A DNA stretch of 36,848 nt from Tersicoccus phoenicis. Lineage in GTDB: Bacteria; Actinomycetota; Actinomycetes; Actinomycetales; Micrococcaceae. Both the position numbers and the translations under genes were made by a program. Below are positions 25,507-35,044 of this stretch, piece by piece. Position 1 is the stretch's first letter, and each line of letters begins with the position of its first letter. The notes beneath the pieces were generated by a model. That model was not told the origin of the DNA. It ran no database searches and saw only the letters and a list, made by a program, of their open reading frames with translations. The stretch covers positions 1 through 36,848 of the forward strand of contig NZ_MRDE01000036.1 of the NCBI RefSeq assembly GCF_001968835.1, read 5' to 3'.

Positions 25507-26489
25507 TCCAGGGGTGGATGCTGCCGATCGTCGCCGTCGTGCTCGGCGTCGTCCTCTGGCTGCTGCTGCGGCACCGCCGACGCCGGGCCGCCGCCGTCCC
25601 CGTCGCGCACAGCGAACGACTGACCGCGCTGCCCGGCTACGCGGCGGCGCTGCGCCGGTACCGGATCACCCTCGCCGCCGCGCTCGCCCTGGTACTCGGC
25701 CTCGTCGTCGCCCTCGCCGTCGCGGCCGCCCGCCCGACGTCGATCTCGGCACTGGACCCGCAGAAGCGCAACCGCGACATCATCCTGTGCATGGACGTCT
25801 CCGGGTCGATGCTCTCCTTCAACGCCGAGGTGGTGGACGTGTTCGAGCGCCTGGCCCGCGGGTTCAACGGGGAGCGGATCGGGATGGTCATCTTCAACAG
25901 TTCCGCCGTGCAGGTCTTCCCCCTGACCGACGACTACCAGTTCGTCGCCGAGCAGTTGGCCACCGCCGGCCGGGCCTTCGACTTCTCCTCGTCCGACATC
26001 GAGTTCTTCGCCGGCACGTTCACCGGGACCGGGTCCTCCCTGATCGGGGACGGCCTGGCCACCTGCGTGAACAGCTTCGACCAGAAGGGCCAGCCGCGGA
26101 CCCGGTCGATCGTCCTCTCCACCGACAACCGGCTCGCCGGCCGGCCCCTCTACACGATCACCGAGGCGGCGGGCCTGGCCGGGCGGGACGGGATCCGGGT
26201 GTACGGCCTCAATCCCGCCCAGTTCGGGGTCGGCTCGGGCCGGGACCGGGCGGGCGCGCAGATGCAGCAGGCGGTCGAGTCGACCAACGGGGACTACTAC
26301 GCGATCGACGACAGTGGCACGGGCGATGACGCCGTTGCCCAGATCATCGCCCGGGTGCAGTCCCGGGAGGCCACCGCTCTCACCTCCGCGCCGCGGGCCG
26401 TTGCGGGGGACCGGCCCGACGGAGTCCTCGTCGCCGCGCTGCTCGGGGTGGCGCTGCTGCTGCCGCTGGCCTGGAGGTTGCGCCGATGA
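25497..26489 (+). CDS. VWA-domain membrane protein (BatA-like)
   Basis: A 330-residue protein with membrane helices near residues 8-25, 58-78 and 306-326 around a von Willebrand A domain. The metal-ion-dependent adhesion site DxSxS is intact (Asp100, Ser102, Ser104 in CMDVSGSM). SSDIEFFAGTFTGTGSSLIGDGL supplies the later MIDAS region. GTG 25497 overlaps the previous gene by 10 bases. The likely partner is the MoxR ATPase. Its stop overlaps the next start as ATGA. Confidence 0.92.
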   Translation: MALIQGWMLPIVAVVLGVVLWLLLRHRRRRAAAVPVAHSERLTALPGYAAALRRYRITLAAALALVLGLVVALAVAAARPTSISALDPQKRNRDIILCMDVSGSMLSFNAEVVDVFERLARGFNGERIGMVIFNSSAVQVFPLTDDYQFVAEQLATAGRAFDFSSSDIEFFAGTFTGTGSSLIGDGLATCVNSFDQKGQPRTRSIVLSTDNRLAGRPLYTITEAAGLAGRDGIRVYGLNPAQFGVGSGRDRAGAQMQQAVESTNGDYYAIDDSGTGDDAVAQIIARVQSREATALTSAPRAVAGDRPDGVLVAALLGVALLLPLAWRLRR

Positions 26490-27742
26490 CGACGTTGCCC
26501 GTCCTGCCCGTCCCGGTCCTGCTGGTCGCGGGGCTGGCCCTGCTCGGCTTCTGCGTGTGGCGCTGGTGGGCCGAACGGACGAGCGCGACGACGTCGGCCC
26601 CGGCGTCGGGCCCGACGTCCAGCCCGGCGTCGTCCCCGACATCGCGCCCGACGTCCGACCCGACCCGGTCGCCCCTGGCCCGGTCGTGGCTGTGGCGGGC
26701 CGGGCTGGTCGTGCTGGTGGTGACGGCGGCGTTCCGGCCGGGCATCCCGGGCGCTGGCACCAGCCAGAACGCCAGCGCGGACCTGGACGTGTTCTTCCTG
26801 GTCGACACCACCGCCTCGATCGTCGCCGAGGACTACGGCACCCCCGGCTCCGGCTCCGGCGGTTCGGGCCCCAGCGCCAGCCCCGGCGGCGCGAGCGCCA
26901 GCCCCGGCCCTTCCGGCCCCGGCCCCAGCTCCAGCCCCGGCGGCCCCGGTGGTTCGGCCGCCGCAGCGAAACCGCGGCTGGAGGGGGTGCGGCAGGACGT
27001 GGGCCGGCTGGTCGCGGCGCTGCCCGGGGCTCGGTTCTCCCTGATCACGTTCGACTCGTCCGCCCTGACCCGGTTGCCCCTGACCGGGGACGCGACGGCG
27101 GTGACCACCGCCATGGAGGTGCTCCGACCCGAGGTCACCACGTACTCGCGGGGCAGCTCGGTGACCATCGCCGCACCCCTGCTCACCCTGCAGCTGGAGC
27201 GGGCCCGGGCCGCGCAACCCGAGCGGGCCCGCGTCGTGTTCTATTTCGGCGACGGCGAGCAGACCGACGGGCAGGCGCCGCTCCCGTTCACCGTCCCGTC
27301 CGGAGCGGTCAACGGGGGAGCGGTGCTCGGGTACGGCACCGCCACCGGGGGCCGGATGCGGGCCAACGTGGGCTACGTCGCCGGGGAGAGTTCCCCGTAC
27401 GTGCAGGACCGGTCGGTCACCCCGGCCGTGGACGCCCGGTCCGTGATCGACGAGAACCGACTGCGGACCGTCGCCGGCCAGCTCGGCGTGCCCTACACCC
27501 ACCGCTCCGCCGGAGACCCGATCGCCAACGCCCTGACCGCCACCGACCCCGGTCGGCTCGCCGCCGCGGCGGGCTCCGTGGCCGGCCGGTACGAGCTGTA
27601 CTGGATCCTCGCCGCCGCCGCGGTCGGCATCGTCACCCGCGAGCTGTACCTGATCGGGTCGGACCTGCTCCGGCTGGCACCCCGCCGGCGGACACCCGGC
27701 GGCGTGCTACGCGTTCGGGAGGTGCCCGATGCGCGCCGCTGA
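26486..27742 (+). CDS. VWA-domain membrane protein (BatB-like) with low-complexity insert
   Basis: A 418-residue membrane-anchored VWA protein. Helices lie at about residues 8-25, 70-84 and 370-390. A Ser/Pro/Thr-rich stretch follows the first helix (residues 36-63). The MIDAS motif is DTTAS (107-111), DxTxS instead of the canonical DxSxS. Immediately after it a Gly/Ser/Pro insert of about 44 residues (118-161) interrupts the domain before KPRLEGVRQDVGRLVAAL resumes the fold. Later elements SLITFDSSA and RVVFYFGDGEQTDG are normal. ATG 26486 overlaps the previous stop. Confidence 0.88.
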   Translation: MTTLPVLPVPVLLVAGLALLGFCVWRWWAERTSATTSAPASGPTSSPASSPTSRPTSDPTRSPLARSWLWRAGLVVLVVTAAFRPGIPGAGTSQNASADLDVFFLVDTTASIVAEDYGTPGSGSGGSGPSASPGGASASPGPSGPGPSSSPGGPGGSAAAAKPRLEGVRQDVGRLVAALPGARFSLITFDSSALTRLPLTGDATAVTTAMEVLRPEVTTYSRGSSVTIAAPLLTLQLERARAAQPERARVVFYFGDGEQTDGQAPLPFTVPSGAVNGGAVLGYGTATGGRMRANVGYVAGESSPYVQDRSVTPAVDARSVIDENRLRTVAGQLGVPYTHRSAGDPIANALTATDPGRLAAAAGSVAGRYELYWILAAAAVGIVTRELYLIGSDLLRLAPRRRTPGGVLRVREVPDARR

Positions 27743-28610
27743 TCCGCGCTCCGCTGACGAGCGCTCCGCTGACCTGTACGAGCGCGACGGCACCGGCCCG
27801 GCCGACCCGCTCGACGGCGGCTGGCTGAGCGCCGAGGACCTGGAGGTCGGCCGGCGGCGGGTGCGTCGCCGGCTGCTCTGGTTCTCCGCGCCGGTGGTCC
27901 TCCTCGTCCTGCTGATCGCCGCCAAACTGCTCAGTCTGCCGCTGTTCGGCGGCCAGGCCGTCGACGCGTGGGAGCGGCAGGATGCGAACGGGCTCGGTGG
28001 CGCCGCGGACCGGCTCGGAGTGGTCAACGTCGTCGAACCCTACAAGGCGCACCTGGCCGCCGGGGACGCGCAGGTGCTGCGCGCGAACTGGGAGAGCGCG
28101 CGGACGGAGTTCACGCGGGCGCTCGAGCTGGTCGGCGGCGGGGTGAACGACTGCCCGGTGCGGGTCAACCTCGTGCTCAGCATCGAGAAACGCGGCGACG
28201 AGCTGACCGGGCAGGGCCGCGCGGCCGACGCCCGCCCCCTGTACGCGGAGGCGCAGCGGGTGGTCGGGGAAGCGCCACCGGACTGTTTCGCCGACCCCCG
28301 GCAGGCCCAGGACTCCGGGCAGCAGCTGCGGCAGGCGCAGGACCGGCTGCAGGACAAGCAGCAGGCGCCGCCGTCGTCGCCCCCGTCCGCCCAGCCCACC
28401 CCGCCGCCGTCCGGCGCCCCGTCCCCGGGCACGCCCTCACCCGGCCCGGGCACGCCGTCGGGCACTCCCACCCCGGCGCCGGGCACCGACCCCCGGCAGC
28501 AGGAACTGGAACAGCGCCAGCGCGACGCCGCCCAGGACCGCGCCCCGGGCGGCCCCCGCGACGACCGCTCCACCATGGACGCGCCCCCGCCGGGCGCCAA
28601 GCAGTGGTGA
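27729..28610 (+). CDS. Membrane-anchored helical (TPR-like) protein ending the MoxR operon
   Basis: A 293-residue protein. A short acidic N-terminus leads to one membrane helix (LLWFSAPVVLLVLLIAAKLL, about residues 49-68). Then comes a helical region with WESARTEFTRALELV, VRVNLVLSIEKRGDEL and ARPLYAEAQRVVGEAPPDC, resembling TPR helices. The remainder is a Gln-rich coil and a Pro/Ser/Gly/Thr-rich tail. The position matches BatC-like TPR proteins of Bat operons. It starts 14 bases inside the preceding gene, ensuring coupling. The final codons and stop are part of a 14-bp tandem repeat. Confidence 0.8.
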   Translation: MRAADPRSADERSADLYERDGTGPADPLDGGWLSAEDLEVGRRRVRRRLLWFSAPVVLLVLLIAAKLLSLPLFGGQAVDAWERQDANGLGGAADRLGVVNVVEPYKAHLAAGDAQVLRANWESARTEFTRALELVGGGVNDCPVRVNLVLSIEKRGDELTGQGRAADARPLYAEAQRVVGEAPPDCFADPRQAQDSGQQLRQAQDRLQDKQQAPPSSPPSAQPTPPPSGAPSPGTPSPGPGTPSGTPTPAPGTDPRQQELEQRQRDAAQDRAPGGPRDDRSTMDAPPPGAKQW

Positions 28611-28641
28611 GCCAGCAGTGGTGAGCAAGCAGTGGTGAGCG
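28600..28641. repeat. 14-bp tandem repeat across a stop codon (three copies)
   Basis: AGCAGTGGTGAGC plus one variable base occurs at 28600-28613, 28614-28627 and 28628-28641, with degenerate traces to about 28680. The TGA of the preceding gene lies in the first copy. Confidence 0.9.
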
Positions 28642-28690
28642 AGCATCAGGAAACCGAGGCAGCGGTGAGTCGAGCAGTGAGCCCGGGAGT

Positions 28691-28703
28691 CCCCGATCCG
28701 GGG
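28691..28703. terminator. Short GC hairpin after the MoxR operon
   Basis: CCCCG and CGGGG pair around ATC (28691-28703). It is a strong but short stem about 80 bp behind the last operon gene, followed at 28730-28739 by the palindrome CTATATATAG, unusual in this GC-rich context. Terminator activity is a guess. Confidence 0.35.
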
Positions 28704-28796
28704 CATACCCGGCGCCCCGCGAGCGTTCCCTATATATAGCCCTCAACCAGCCGGGAGCCACCACGCGCGACACGCGGACCGGGTGGGACACGCCGG

Positions 28797-28902
28797 TGTG
28801 GACACCGGGGACAACGTCGCCCACAGGGTGTGGACAAGACCATCGGCAGGGCCGCGGATCCGCGGATTCCGGGCCCGCTCCGCGCCCGGAGCCTGTGGAC
28901 GC
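28797..28902 (-). promoter_or_regulatory. Three DnaA-box-like sites upstream of nrdHIEF
   Basis: TGTGGACAC (28797-28805), TGTGGACAA (28829-28837) and TGTGGACGC (28894-28902) lie in the same orientation. The middle one is the exact complement of TTGTCCACA, the DnaA box described for high-GC actinobacteria; the others differ only at the outer two bases. Starts are 32 and 65 bp apart, near whole numbers of helical turns. The first lies inside a small CCGGTG/CACCGG inverted repeat. The remaining 28642-29015 space holds the NrdR boxes and no gene. Confidence 0.55.
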
Positions 28903-28928
28903 CCAGTGCACGGAATGACACGGTTGTG

Positions 28929-28976
28929 ATACATCATCTTGGGGTCGTTCCCCGCGCGGGGCACTAGATGTAGTAT
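28929..28976. promoter_or_regulatory. Tandem NrdR boxes
   Basis: Box 1 ATACATCATCTTGGGG (28929-28944) and box 2 GCACTAGATGTAGTAT (28961-28976) match the conserved NrdR pattern (ACACwAtATaTwGtGt) at most informative positions. They start 32 bp apart, the three-turn spacing known for NrdR operators. They sit 40-87 bases before nrdH, so the ATP/dATP-sensing repressor NrdR should control the operon. Confidence 0.75.
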
Positions 28977-29015
28977 CGACATACACCGAGGGACAGCAAG
29001 CGAAGGGGAGGGACC

Positions 29016-29264
29016 ATGGCGGTCACCGTCTACACCAAGCCGGCGTGCGTGCAGTGCAACGCCACGTACCGAGCGCTCGACAAGAAGGGCGTCGTGTACT
29101 CGAGCGTCGACATCTCCCAGGACCCGCAGGCCCTCGAGGAGCTGAAGGCGATGGGCTACCTGCAGGCCCCCGTCGTCGTGACCGACGACGATTCATGGTC
29201 GGGCTTCCGGCCGGACAAGATCGCGACCATCGCCCAGGGCGTTTCCGCCTCCTCGGTGGCCTGA
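29016..29264 (+). CDS. nrdH: Glutaredoxin-like protein NrdH
   Basis: An 82-residue NrdH-redoxin, the electron donor for class Ib ribonucleotide reductase. The redox centre is CVQC (Cys11, Cys14) in [16 protein letters not shown]. The family-specific end [12 protein letters not shown] distinguishes it from glutaredoxins and suggests recycling by thioredoxin reductase. ATG 29016 is preceded by AAGGGGAGGGACC. It is the first gene of nrdHIEF and follows the NrdR boxes. Confidence 0.97.
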   Translation: MAVTVYTKPACVQCNATYRALDKKGVVYSSVDISQDPQALEELKAMGYLQAPVVVTDDDSWSGFRPDKIATIAQGVSASSVA

Positions 29265-29283
29265 ACCGCTTCGAGGTGATCGT

Positions 29284-29784
29284 ATGAGCGCGGCCGGTGC
29301 CACGCTGACGGCGGCCGACTTCGCCCGGTTCCGGGCGCAGGCCGAGGCCCCGGGCCATGCCCGGGTGCCCGCGGGGTCGCTGGTCTACTTCTCCTCGGTC
29401 ACCAACAACACGGCCCGGTTCGTGGAGCGGCTCGGGATCGACGGCATCCGTCTCCCGCTGCACACGGCCGAGCCGGCCCCGCTGGTCACCGAGCCGTACG
29501 TGCTCGTGGTGCCCACCTACGGGGCCGGCAACACCCGCGTCGGGGCGGTTCCCCGGCAGGTCATCAAGTTCCTCAACGAGGAGCAGAACCGGCGCCTGAT
29601 CCGCGGGGTCATCGGCGCCGGCAACACGAACTTCGGCGAGCACTACGGCGAGGCGGCGGACATCATCGCCGCGAAGTGCCGGGTGCCCGTCCTGTACCGC
29701 TTCGAACTGATGGGCACGTCCGACGACGTGGCCGCCGTCACCCAGGGATTGGAAGAGTTGTGGACACGACCCTCACTTCGTTGA
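29284..29784 (+). CDS. nrdI: Flavoprotein NrdI
   Basis: A 166-residue NrdI, the FMN protein that supplies the oxidant to assemble the dimanganese-tyrosyl radical cofactor of NrdF. The FMN phosphate loop is [19 protein letters not shown], and [54 protein letters not shown] covers the conserved core. About 30 extra N-terminal residues precede the flavodoxin strand; the ATG at 29284 with GAGGTGATCGT is convincing, though. It overlaps the nrdE start by 25 bases. Confidence 0.96.
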   Translation: MSAAGATLTAADFARFRAQAEAPGHARVPAGSLVYFSSVTNNTARFVERLGIDGIRLPLHTAEPAPLVTEPYVLVVPTYGAGNTRVGAVPRQVIKFLNEEQNRRLIRGVIGAGNTNFGEHYGEAADIIAAKCRVPVLYRFELMGTSDDVAAVTQGLEELWTRPSLR

Positions 29785-31992
29785 ACACTGTCGCGTCACG
29801 AGAGACCCGCACCGAGACGCCATTGGACGAGCGGGACGTCCCGGTGCCCGAGGTCGGTCACGACGACACGACGCTCCCCGCCGCGTACCAGGGCCTCGGC
29901 TACCACGAGCTGAACGCGATGCTGAACCTGTACGACGCCGACGGGAAGATCCAGTTCGGGGCGGACCGGGAGGCGGCGCACCAGTACTTCCTGCAGCACG
30001 TGAACAACAACACCGTCTTCTTCCACGACCTGGAGGAGAAGCTCGACTACCTGGTCAAGCACCAGTACTACGAGCGTGAGGTGCTGGACCAGTACCCGAT
30101 GGACTTCATTCGCTCCCTCTACAACCGGGCGTACGCGAAGAAGTTCCGGTTCGAGACGTTCCTCGGCGCGTTCAAGTACTACACCTCGTACACGCTGAAG
30201 ACGTTCGACGGCAAGCGGTACCTCGAGCGGTTCGAGGACCGGGTGTGCATGGTCGCGATGGCGCTGGCCCGCGGTGACCAGGCCCTCGCCGAGCACCTCG
30301 TGGACGAGATCATCGCCGGCCGGTTCCAGCCGGCCACCCCGACGTTCCTCAACGCGGGCAAGGCCCAGCGCGGCGAGCTGGTCTCCTGCTTCCTGCTGCG
30401 CATCGAGGACAACATGGAGTCGATCGCCCGCGGGGTGAACTCGGCGCTGCAGCTGTCCAAGCGCGGCGGCGGCGTCGCCCTGTCGCTGACCAACATCCGC
30501 GAGCACGGCGCGCCGATCAAGCAGATCGAGAACCAGTCCTCCGGCGTCATCCCCGTGATGAAGCTGCTCGAGGACTCCTTCTCCTACGCCAACCAGCTGG
30601 GGGCGCGGCAGGGGGCCGGCGCCGTCTACCTGCACGCCCACCACCCGGACATCTACCGGTTCCTGGACACCAAGCGGGAGAACGCGGACGAGAAGATCCG
30701 GATCAAGACCCTCTCGCTCGGCGTCGTCATCCCGGACATCACGTTCGAGCTGGCCAAGCGCAACGAGGACATGTACCTGTTCTCCCCGTACGACGTCGAG
30801 CGGGTCTACGGCATCCCGTTCTCCGACGTGAACGTCAGCGAGAAGTACGACGAGATGGTCGACGACGCGCGGATCAAGAAGACGAAGATCAGCGCCCGGG
30901 AGTTCTTCCAGACCCTGGCGGAGATCCAGTTCGAGTCCGGCTACCCGTACATCGTGTTCGAGGACACGGTGAACCGGGCGAACCCGATCGCCGGCAAGAT
31001 CACCATGTCCAACCTGTGCTCGGAAATCCTGCAGGTCTCGGCGCCGTCGGTGCTCGCCGAGGACCTCTCGTACGAGACCGTCGGCAAGGACATCTCCTGC
31101 AACCTGGGGTCGATGAACATCGCGAAGACGATGGACTCGAAGGACTTCGGGCTGTCGATCGAGACGGCGATCCGGGCGCTGTCCGCGGTGTCGGACATGT
31201 CCTACATCGGGTCGGTGCCGTCCGTGGCGGAGGGCAACGCTTCCTCGCACGCCATCGGGCTCGGGCAGATGAACCTGCACGGCTATCTGGCGCGGGAGCG
31301 GGTGCACTACGGGTCCGAGGAGGGCCTGGACTTCACCAACATCTACTTCTACACGGTGCTGTTCCACGCGCTGCGGGCCTCGAACCTGCTGGCGATGGAG
31401 CACGGGACGGCGTTCGGCGGCTTCGCCGAGTCGACGTACGCGTCCGGTGTCTTCTTCGACAAGTACACCGAGGCGTCGTGGGAGCCGGCGACGGCGCGCG
31501 TTCGCGAGCTTTTCGCGGGCGTGCACATCCCCACCCAGGAGGACTGGCGCCAGCTGAAGGCGTCGGTCATGGAGCACGGCATCTACAACCAGAACCTGCA
31601 GGCCGTGCCGCCGACCGGGTCGATCAGCTACATCAACAACTCGACGTCCTCGATCCACCCGGTGGCCTCGAAGATCGAGATCCGCAAGGAAGGCAAGCTG
31701 GGGCGGGTCTACTACCCGGCGCCGTACCTGACGAACGACAACCTGGAGTACTACCAGGACGCGTACGAGATCGGGTACGAGAAGATCATCGACACGTACG
31801 CGGCGGCGACGCAGCACGTGGACCAGGGCCTGTCCCTGACACTGTTCTTCAAGGACACGGCTTCCACGCGGGACATCAACAAGGCGCAGATCTACGCGTG
31901 GCGCAAGGGGATCAAGACGATCTACTACATCCGGCTGCGCCAGCTGGCCCTCGAGGGGACCGAGGTGGAGGGTTGCGTCAGCTGTGCCCTTT

Positions 31993-31994
<2 letters not shown>
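29760..31994 (+). CDS. nrdE: Class Ib ribonucleoside-diphosphate reductase alpha subunit NrdE
   Basis: A protein of 744 residues that reduces ribonucleoside diphosphates to deoxyribonucleotides. Active-site cysteines are Cys210 ([11 protein letters not shown]), Cys420 (NLCSEIL) and Cys447 (SCNLGSMN); their spacing of 210 and 27 equals that known for Salmonella NrdE. The C-terminal redox pair Cys739/Cys742 (GCVSCAL) hands over electrons from NrdH. No ATP-cone is present, as usual for class Ib. GTG 29760, with GGAAGAG upstream, overlaps nrdI; the first 40 residues are poorly conserved, so a later start is possible. Confidence 0.96.
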
Positions 31995-33029
<1,035 letters not shown>

Positions 33030-33088
33030 GTGAATAGTCTAGATTGTCTACGACGCGCTTAATCGCACATTCGACAAGAGGTATATAG

Positions 33089-34192
33089 ATGTCTGAGAAC
33101 GTGGACGAGCCTTCCGTCGATTTGTTCATCAGCTACACTCATAAGGATGAGGAAGCATTTGGTATTCTCGGTCCGCTCAAGGCTGGCCTAGAAAACTTCT
33201 ATCAAGCCAAGTTCGGACGATCGCTTAGCATCTTCACCGATGCGGCACTGGTTTGGGGTAAGAACTGGCGTGAGCAGTTGCAAGCGCGGGTAAGTAGGTC
33301 TCTGTTGTTCATGCCGATCGCAACGGCAAACTACTTTGAAAGCGCTGCTTGCCGAGAAGAGTTTGAAGCATTTCACTCGGCAGCCAAGAACCTCGGAGTC
33401 GAGGGGTTGATTATTCCAGTAGTACCGATCTCCACTGAGGTAATTCGGCGTAATTCGGGAGACTTCATCGTTGATTATGTCGAGTCGGTGCAGTACCGCA
33501 ACATCTATGATGCGTTCCTTGCGGGCTTTGATTCATCGCTGTGGCGCCGCACTATGGATGAATTAGCTACAAAACTCAACGAGAGGCTGTTTGAGGCTTC
33601 GCTGGCGCTCGAAAGCATAGGCGGACAGGGTGGCGAGACGGTTGCGCCCAGCGTCATTAATGACGATGAAGATGGTGACGGCGATGGTCTCGCGGACCTA
33701 ATGGTTTCATTCGAGGATGCGACGCAGGAGGTTGCACGTCTCGCTGAAGAACTGAAGCCGGCGATCGAGAATTTGGGTCGTGCTACGCAGCTTGAGTCAC
33801 CGCCAACAAACGGCACCCCGAAGCAGTTCCTCGCATGGTCGATTAGAGTAGCTGACAAGCTATCCGGCCCCTCTCAAGAAATCGGCCGGATCGGAGCCGA
33901 AATGTACGAAAAGGCAAAGGAGCTAGACGTAGTTTTCGCTGGAATGGCGAGGCTGGGAGATGACCTGCCGCCGTCTACGTTCGATATGGCTGGGCAGCTT
34001 CGTTCATTCGCTCGCCAGCTTGATGGACTTGAACTGGTCGATAGCCAACTGCAGTCCATGTTGCAGTCCATGTTGCCTGTCGAAAAGGTCTCTTCGGCGA
34101 TCGGCCGCTCTCTGAAGCATACGCGCCTTGGCGTGAAGGCCGTGCGCGACACGCTCGGGATATTAAATGGTTGGGCCGATCTTTACGCGTAG
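33089..34192 (+). CDS. TIR-domain protein (putative NADase effector)
   Basis: A 367-residue protein. Residues 10-165 form a TIR domain: VDLFISYTHKDEEAF is strand A and box 1, FTDAALVWGKNWREQLQARVSRSLLFMPIATANYF the middle, and SAACREEFEAF the helix with a CxxE pattern, giving Glu91 as candidate catalytic residue for NAD cleavage. A Gly/Asp-rich hinge (NDDEDGDGDGLAD, about 190-203) leads to a C-terminal helical region to residue 367 without membrane segments. There LQSM is duplicated by a 12-bp repeat. ATG 33089 follows AAGAGG. It is convergent with the FRG gene; the 67 bp between them contain no gene. NADase activity is inferred from the family. Confidence 0.85.
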   Translation: MSENVDEPSVDLFISYTHKDEEAFGILGPLKAGLENFYQAKFGRSLSIFTDAALVWGKNWREQLQARVSRSLLFMPIATANYFESAACREEFEAFHSAAKNLGVEGLIIPVVPISTEVIRRNSGDFIVDYVESVQYRNIYDAFLAGFDSSLWRRTMDELATKLNERLFEASLALESIGGQGGETVAPSVINDDEDGDGDGLADLMVSFEDATQEVARLAEELKPAIENLGRATQLESPPTNGTPKQFLAWSIRVADKLSGPSQEIGRIGAEMYEKAKELDVVFAGMARLGDDLPPSTFDMAGQLRSFARQLDGLELVDSQLQSMLQSMLPVEKVSSAIGRSLKHTRLGVKAVRDTLGILNGWADLYA

Positions 34193-34259
34193 CTCCTTAG
34201 GCCAACTCAGATGATGTTTCCTTACGGGATCCACGTCCATGACACGACCGGCCGGGATG

Positions 34260-35018
34260 TTACGAATACAACTCCCGCCGGGACCCCAGCAGCGCCCTCG
34301 AATACGATGCCCGCGCAAGGCCCGAAAGATCCGGGTAAGTGCTTTCAAAATCGATACCCATCGCCGATAGATCCCACAGGGCAAGTTCAGAATCGTTTCG
34401 TGGAATCCGCGCCTTCTTTAGAACGACTACAGGCTTTTCATGGCCCGAAGATTCAAGTTGTCCGAGGTATCCCTCAATGTCAGGCTGTAACGACTCGTTG
34501 AGTGTAAAGACACCGCGCTGAACGATCGCTCGCGTGTTTTCCTGCTCAGAAGGATACAGCAATTTAACGCCACCCTCTCCGATACGGAAACACGCCGCGC
34601 CACTGTCGAGCGCCCAAACGGCACAATCGTCTTCGTCGGCCTGTTCCTCTAGCGACGACGACATCGCGAAGAAGGCGGCTTGATAGGGTCTGGTTGACCA
34701 GTCTAGCAATCGCGTCGGAGCCCCATGATGCTGCAGCAAGGCGTACACACTATCGTCGGATAAGGACGACAGCTGCGGTCGGCGATCAACCACATAGTCT
34801 CGCATCCTTTTCTGTAAGTCTCGCCGACTGCGTAGAGAGACATTGTTCAATCTCCGGTCAAGACTCGCGCACAGCCGGTGGGACGCCAAAGGCTGACCCC
34901 TGTACACGGCTTCACGCTGCTGACCCTTGAACGTACCATCACGTCCCCACGATGTTACCAATCGCTTGAAGGAATCCCAATCGTCGAGATCAATCTCCTC
35001 AATCCAACCAATTGCCAT
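34260..35018 (-). CDS. FRG-domain protein
   Basis: A 252-residue protein with an FRG domain. The name-giving motif appears as VYRGQ (residues 38-42), followed by ASLDRRL and the diagnostic LLQHHGAPTRLLDWS (94-108) and PYQAAFFA. The molecular function of FRG domains is not firmly established to my knowledge; they are frequent in mobile and defence-associated loci. No signal peptide or membrane helix. ATG 35018 follows AAGGTG and lies 26 bases behind the stop of the ATPase gene, so both are one transcription unit. Codon use is low-GC like its neighbours. Confidence 0.85.
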   Translation of the reverse strand: MAIGWIEEIDLDDWDSFKRLVTSWGRDGTFKGQQREAVYRGQPLASHRLCASLDRRLNNVSLRSRRDLQKRMRDYVVDRRPQLSSLSDDSVYALLQHHGAPTRLLDWSTRPYQAAFFAMSSSLEEQADEDDCAVWALDSGAACFRIGEGGVKLLYPSEQENTRAIVQRGVFTLNESLQPDIEGYLGQLESSGHEKPVVVLKKARIPRNDSELALWDLSAMGIDFESTYPDLSGLARASYSRALLGSRRELYS

Positions 35019-35044
35019 GGCTTCAACACCTTTTCATCTAGCCT

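Noticed and set aside
28797-28902. Chromosomal replication origin
   Set aside because: Three DnaA-like boxes are too few for oriC, and dnaA, dnaN or rpmH are not present nearby; a promoter role fits better.
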